DNA of 64,000 bases, taken from contig NC_133167.1 of the NCBI RefSeq assembly GCF_040802235.1, positions 45,134,001 to 45,198,000 of the forward strand, written 5' to 3'. Source of the DNA: Manis javanica (taxonomy: Eukaryota; Chordata; Mammalia; Pholidota; Manidae). Both the position numbers and the translations under genes were made by a program. Below the pieces are notes generated by a model that was not told the origin of the DNA, ran no database searches, and saw nothing but the letters and a program-made list of their open reading frames with translations. Within the stretch, counting starts at the first letter, position 1; every line of letters starts with the position of its first letter. Shown piece after piece: positions 59,610 to 64,000 of this stretch.

Positions 59610-60990
59610 GCTATGTTAAGTATTGGAAATCCAGAAATGCTACCATTTTTACTCTTAGAGAAATAGTCAGAACCTTGTATGGTTTTGGAAGGAAGACATG
59701 TGCAGATATGGATAATAAAGTATTATAGATAGTCAATAAATATTTTTGGTGTTTGATCAGATAGCATGATGCATGTTACGTGGGTGAGGTGTATTATGAG
59801 TGTATGTGTGTGTATGCATATGGAGAAAGACATTGAGAATATAACATTTAAGTGGAGTTTAAAAAATCTATTATTTGGAAGCATGAGGGGCTTAAAAGAT
59901 GCATGTTCATAAGACATAAGAGTTTCCAGTGAGACAAGGATGTAAATTGTAAAGATGGTATCTTCTGTCACATTAAGGAGTTTTGATTTAATGCTCTGGG
60001 CTGGTGATATTCATGTAGAAAGCCTACTCTGATTTTCCAGTGGTGGCAGGCATGACTGCTGTGCTGAGAAGTGAGGTTGAGTCTAGCCTCAGTGGGAGTC
60101 ACTGATACGTCAGTGCCACCTGCCATGGGCACCATCCTGAGAAGAAATGGCATGCATACCAAGCATTTACTAACCCAGCTGCAAAAAGTAAATAATAATA
60201 ATAACTGTACAAAAATTAAGAGGTAAACTATGATAAGATGGTGAAAAGGGCAATTGTAGAGACACAGATTAAAGTACTGCAGTGACTTCTTATCGAGGCA
60301 AGAAAATCATGAAGGCTGGAACTGAAAACAATAGTGAAGATAGAGAGGAATATTTTAAATTCAGACATATTAAAAAGGTTTAATCAATGAGGATATAAGA
60401 ACTTAGTGAGTTTAAGAACCTGAACAGATTTCCCAAATTCTAATGAGTATCTGGACAGGTTCCAATCACTAATATAGGGGATACAACATAGGAAAGTGGG
60501 TGGTGGGAAAATATGACTACAAATCAGACGTTTTGAAGAAGAAAGTGCCTGGGAATGTTTGTCAAGATAGTTCTTCTGGAAATCCGTAAGGAAAGACCTG
60601 GAAATAGAAAGTTCACACCCATCAGCATATAATAGAAAACTGACATTTTGTCCAAAAAGACTGTCATAAGAGGAAGGGAGTGGACAGTATATTCTATGAG
60701 ATGTGCATGTGAATAGAATTACAGCACATTTAAAAATATTAGTGTTAAAGGAATTCAAAGTAAGAAAGAATGTATGTTGATAGAGGACAGAGGTAGAGCT
60801 TTCCAGGGACAAGGAACTAGGAACATAAAGGCATGGGTACAGAAACGAGCAGGGCTTGTGAGTGTGAAAATTGAGGTGTGGGCCTGTGAGGTTCTTTGGG
60901 GAATTAATGAGTGGAAACCCGGATATGTGACCTGAGACACTTACTTGGCACACCATCCCACTGTACACTCTACAAACTGCTGCGATTTTG
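59610..60990 (+). repeat. Probable ancient mammalian interspersed repeat, family not named
   Basis: Phrases such as 'attaaggagttttgatttaa', 'gagctttccagggacaagga', 'aggcatgggtacagaaacga' recall a long, widely dispersed mammalian repeat whose other decayed pieces may lie near 11740, 32590 and 35990. Assigned by memory of style only. The 205-codon ORF inside is likely chance. Confidence 0.35.
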
Positions 60991-62584
60991 CACATACCCA
61001 AACACAGCTTATTTTTAATTATTTACTCCTGTGACTAAGTCTGGGTTGCAATTTAAAAATAGATTTTCCAGTGCAAAAGAAGTTGCACAGGAGGAAGCTC
61101 CTTGCTGAATTAAGCAGTGCTTAAGTGAGAATTGCTGCTTAAGAACAACACGTTCCCCGTGAGTAAAGATGGCAAACCCACTTCAGGGAGTGTATAACCT
61201 TTATGGAGCGCTATTATCAACTCAATTGTATGTTTTTTCCTGTTTCACAAACATGTTCCCAAAAGACTTTTAAAATAGCTTTCTTTCCTGCTAAATTGTT
61301 GTGCCAAGCACTTTTTCTGAATCTCAGCCTTAAATGGACCAGGATGTGTTAAAGAAAAAATGCCCTGTCACGCTTGACATGGTGTAATAAGCCTTAACAA
61401 CACAGTAAAACATTTTCTAAACCTGACTGCCCCCTCATTCACCGAATCTTAAGACAGTACATTTTCATGAAAATGCAAAATACCTTGCAGACACATAAGA
61501 AGACTTTCAAAAGAAGTCACCATTTCAAATCAAGTGGAAAAGTCTGTCCACTAAACTAGGATTTTTTTTTTGTAATAGAAAAAAATAAATCTGTTTCTTG
61601 TAAAAGTTAAAATAGCCTAAAAGAAAATAAATTAATCACATGGAATTGTTCCGTAGATACCTTTTAAGTTGATTTTTCCCCCTTTTTTTGGAGGAAAAGA
61701 AAAAAATCACAACACCCTGGGGTCTGAGTTAGTCACTTCCAAAAGAATCCTAAGCATTGTTGGGGCCCATTTCTCAAACTGCAACTTGGGTTGTAGCACT
61801 GAGTGTGTTTGTCTTTCCAGTGAGAAGTGTTTCCCCAACAAAAGTGTTTCTGAGCAGCAATAACATGGCAATCTCAGAAAAAAGAAAAAGAAGATGACAG
61901 TAAGTAAAAGGTAGATTCAGCCTGCTGGACACTGTGAGGGAGGCTATGGATGGAAGACTCACATTTGGCTTTCTGGGATAGGAGTCAGTATATCCATCTG
62001 AACAGTGTACGGCTGTTGGCAGCAGATAACAACAATTAAAAAAAAAAGACAAGAACAAAAGGGGAGTTGTATTGGGGGACGAAAAAAAGACAGGAAAAGA
62101 GTAGAAAGCAAGATGCAGGGCAGAGAGCACATATTTTTGCATTGATGTGCTCTGGTTTTGAATACTATCTGCTGTATTTACTGAGAATGTAGGCAAAACC
62201 TGACCTGCAGCCTTTACGTGGGTTTCTGTAGCTCTCAGATGGGTATAATATATGTATCTTAAATGTATTTTAGGTTAAATGAAATCACACATAATCACCC
62301 TTCACAATCCGCAAAGTGGTAAGTATAGAAAGCGTAGTGGTCTCTTTATCCTGTGATGCAGAAAGGGAATGGTGTGGTTGACTTTAACTGGCATGGTCCC
62401 GTTGAACTGACAATATTTGTAATGTTGACTAAAATTATATGTGGATATTTAGCAATGCCAACAAAAGCTTGGGGTTTAACATATGAAGAGGGAGTGACAA
62501 TGGGCATTGTCTCCAAAATCACAACTCTTATCAAAACTACTTTGTATATAACATTGCTGACTCTGTTAAAAGGCACCATGTATG

Positions 62585-62590
<6 letters not shown>

Positions 62591-62615
<25 letters not shown>
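62591..62615 (+). repeat. Short (TA)n microsatellite
   Basis: About 25 bases of TA. Confidence 0.95.
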
Positions 62616-63186
62616 CCTTTCCTCTAAGAATGGTAAGAAACAGCAGTTCTCAAATCTCTCTTATATCTCTCTTATCTTTTCTAAGATCCCCAGGACAATA
62701 TTTATTAAGGAGGTGAAGTCTTTTATGCTTTGTCACAAACACATACCTTAAGAAGACTTCTAAACTTGCATTATCAATTGTTGGTTTTTACTTGCTTAAA
62801 ATCAGTCCTGGGTAAAGACAATACATGAAACCAAAGGTATCAGAGACATTATCTGGAAATGGCAGTGGTTTATTAGTGGGAGATGAAATGGTGCAAGGAT
62901 GTAAAATGTAAATGGTTCAAAGAGAAGGAAAAGCCTGCAGCAGTCCTGAATTAAGCTATTATTATTGTGCATATTAAATAAACATAAACATACATAATGG
63001 AAATTATTAAAACAAAATTAATATTTGGTTATCAATTAATGAAATAAAAATTATTATTTGTTTTGAAACATAATGTTGCTTTTTAATATCAAATAGTACC
63101 AATATGGGGCTGTGAAGTACCTGTGCTTTAACACCTTGATTTGTATTCTAAGACTTTACTCTGAGCATCCTGCCACCATCGCCAGC

Positions 63187-63189
<3 letters not shown>

Positions 63190-63218
<29 letters not shown>
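63190..63218 (+). repeat. (AAAAC)n microsatellite
   Basis: About six units of aaaac. Confidence 0.92.
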
Positions 63219-64000
63219 ATAACCTGATATGTTGTGTGTGGCAAAGAAACAGTGAGAACAACAATTTGTCATCCAAGATGATTTTTTAAGGTCAAAAATA
63301 ATTTCTTGTCCTGTAAAACTGCACATATTTTGATTTATTGCTTACTATTTTATAAAAATTATTTCTAAGAAATCATGTATATTTTAAAATTAGAGATAAA
63401 ATCTTTTTGGAATCTGTGTAGAATATTCAATTCACAATTCAATGTTACATTTTCTGCTAAATGTCTTCATCATGAAGAAAATCTTAGAATTCTCTCTCTA
63501 CATGATAGAGGGTACAAGTTGGTAAGAAAGGAAGGAGAAAAAAAAAGTTATTGGGGAACCAACATTGTTTGTTTGGTTGTTTATATGATCTTTTTAACTA
63601 ACCACTGCTTGTCATGCTATGATTGCCACTTTCAAACAATAAGTGTTTGAAAAAGAAGTAGTTTGGTTCCCCTTTTGCTGGTGTACATGTGTGTGTTTAC
63701 ATAAGAGAGAGGAAGAGAGACGGGGAGCTAAAGTGGAAATCAGAAGGAGAGGTTTTCCTATTTTATTTCCTACTCATGGAAGGAGGGAAGGAATCAACAT
63801 CCTTAAATACACACATTAACTAGTTAACTGGAAAATTTGTATTCAGATGTAAGAGCAGAATTTTGAAAAAAAATAGAACTATTTTGTACAATAATGGTAA
63901 TAATACTTTGTGAAGGATATAATTATTGCCTTTTCATTACGTAACTTTGTCTCTACCATCTTCAAAAACCCTCCCTAAAATCTTTATTTCCTTAGTTTTC

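Larger units (their letters stand above)
47792..64000 (-). other. Upstream intron of CALCRL (first exon not found)
   Basis: No 5'UTR exon resembling the first human exons and no CpG island was found. It holds a 76-bp tandem duplication, MER5-like pieces, a MaLR-like LTR, (TA)n, MIR-like pieces, old L1 and a purine-rich tract. The gene probably begins beyond 64000. Confidence 0.5.

Noticed and set aside
60384-61001. 205-codon minus-strand ORF
   Set aside because: It lies in a probable ancient repeat, has no recognisable motif, and is flanked by no splice sites or promoter.
61070-61210. Possible first CALCRL exon or conserved element
   Set aside because: It looked less repetitive than its surroundings, but no match to the remembered human leader and no clear donor were found.

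Overview
The window is nuclear DNA of a placental mammal. It is AT-rich with long introns, GT-AG exons, microsatellites, L1, MIR, MER5-like and MaLR-like repeats. I see no Alu, B1/B2, ruminant, carnivore (CAN) or bat (VES) SINE anywhere in 64 kb. The younger L1 3' ends look laurasiatherian. A SINE-poor laurasiatherian such as a pangolin would fit, but the species is a guess.

Two things carry information here, both on the minus strand. (1) Positions 1191-9216 are a complete endogenous retrovirus (8026 bp, class II / betaretrovirus-like). It has two 334-bp LTRs that I find identical by eye and a 6-bp target duplication (aattta). It has a tRNA-Phe primer binding site, a polypurine tract, and open gag, pro (dUTPase + protease + G-patch), pol and env. 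Both gag-pro and pro-pol junctions carry canonical -1 frameshift heptamers. The short LTR and tRNA-Phe primer recall the IAP/IAPE group, but with a full-length env.

(2) Positions 9997-47791 hold CALCRL, the calcitonin receptor-like receptor, a class B GPCR that pairs with RAMP1-3 to form CGRP and adrenomedullin receptors. All 12 coding exons are present and join in frame to 463 codons plus stop. One upstream 5'UTR exon with a 20-codon uORF and a 3'UTR ending at an AATAAA near 10014 can also be placed. First exon(s) and promoter were not found and probably lie beyond 64000.

Layout: 1-1184 AT-rich flank; 1191-9216 provirus; 9223-9996 flank; 9997-11318 last CALCRL exon; 11319-46249 CALCRL introns and exons (largest intron 27365-39721, 12.4 kb); 46250-46337 start-codon exon; 47701-47791 5'UTR exon; 47792-64000 upstream intron with old repeats. 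The provirus lies about 0.8 kb beyond the CALCRL poly(A) site in the same orientation, so read-through either way is possible in principle. Nothing prokaryotic, no CRISPR array, and no tRNA or rRNA gene was seen.
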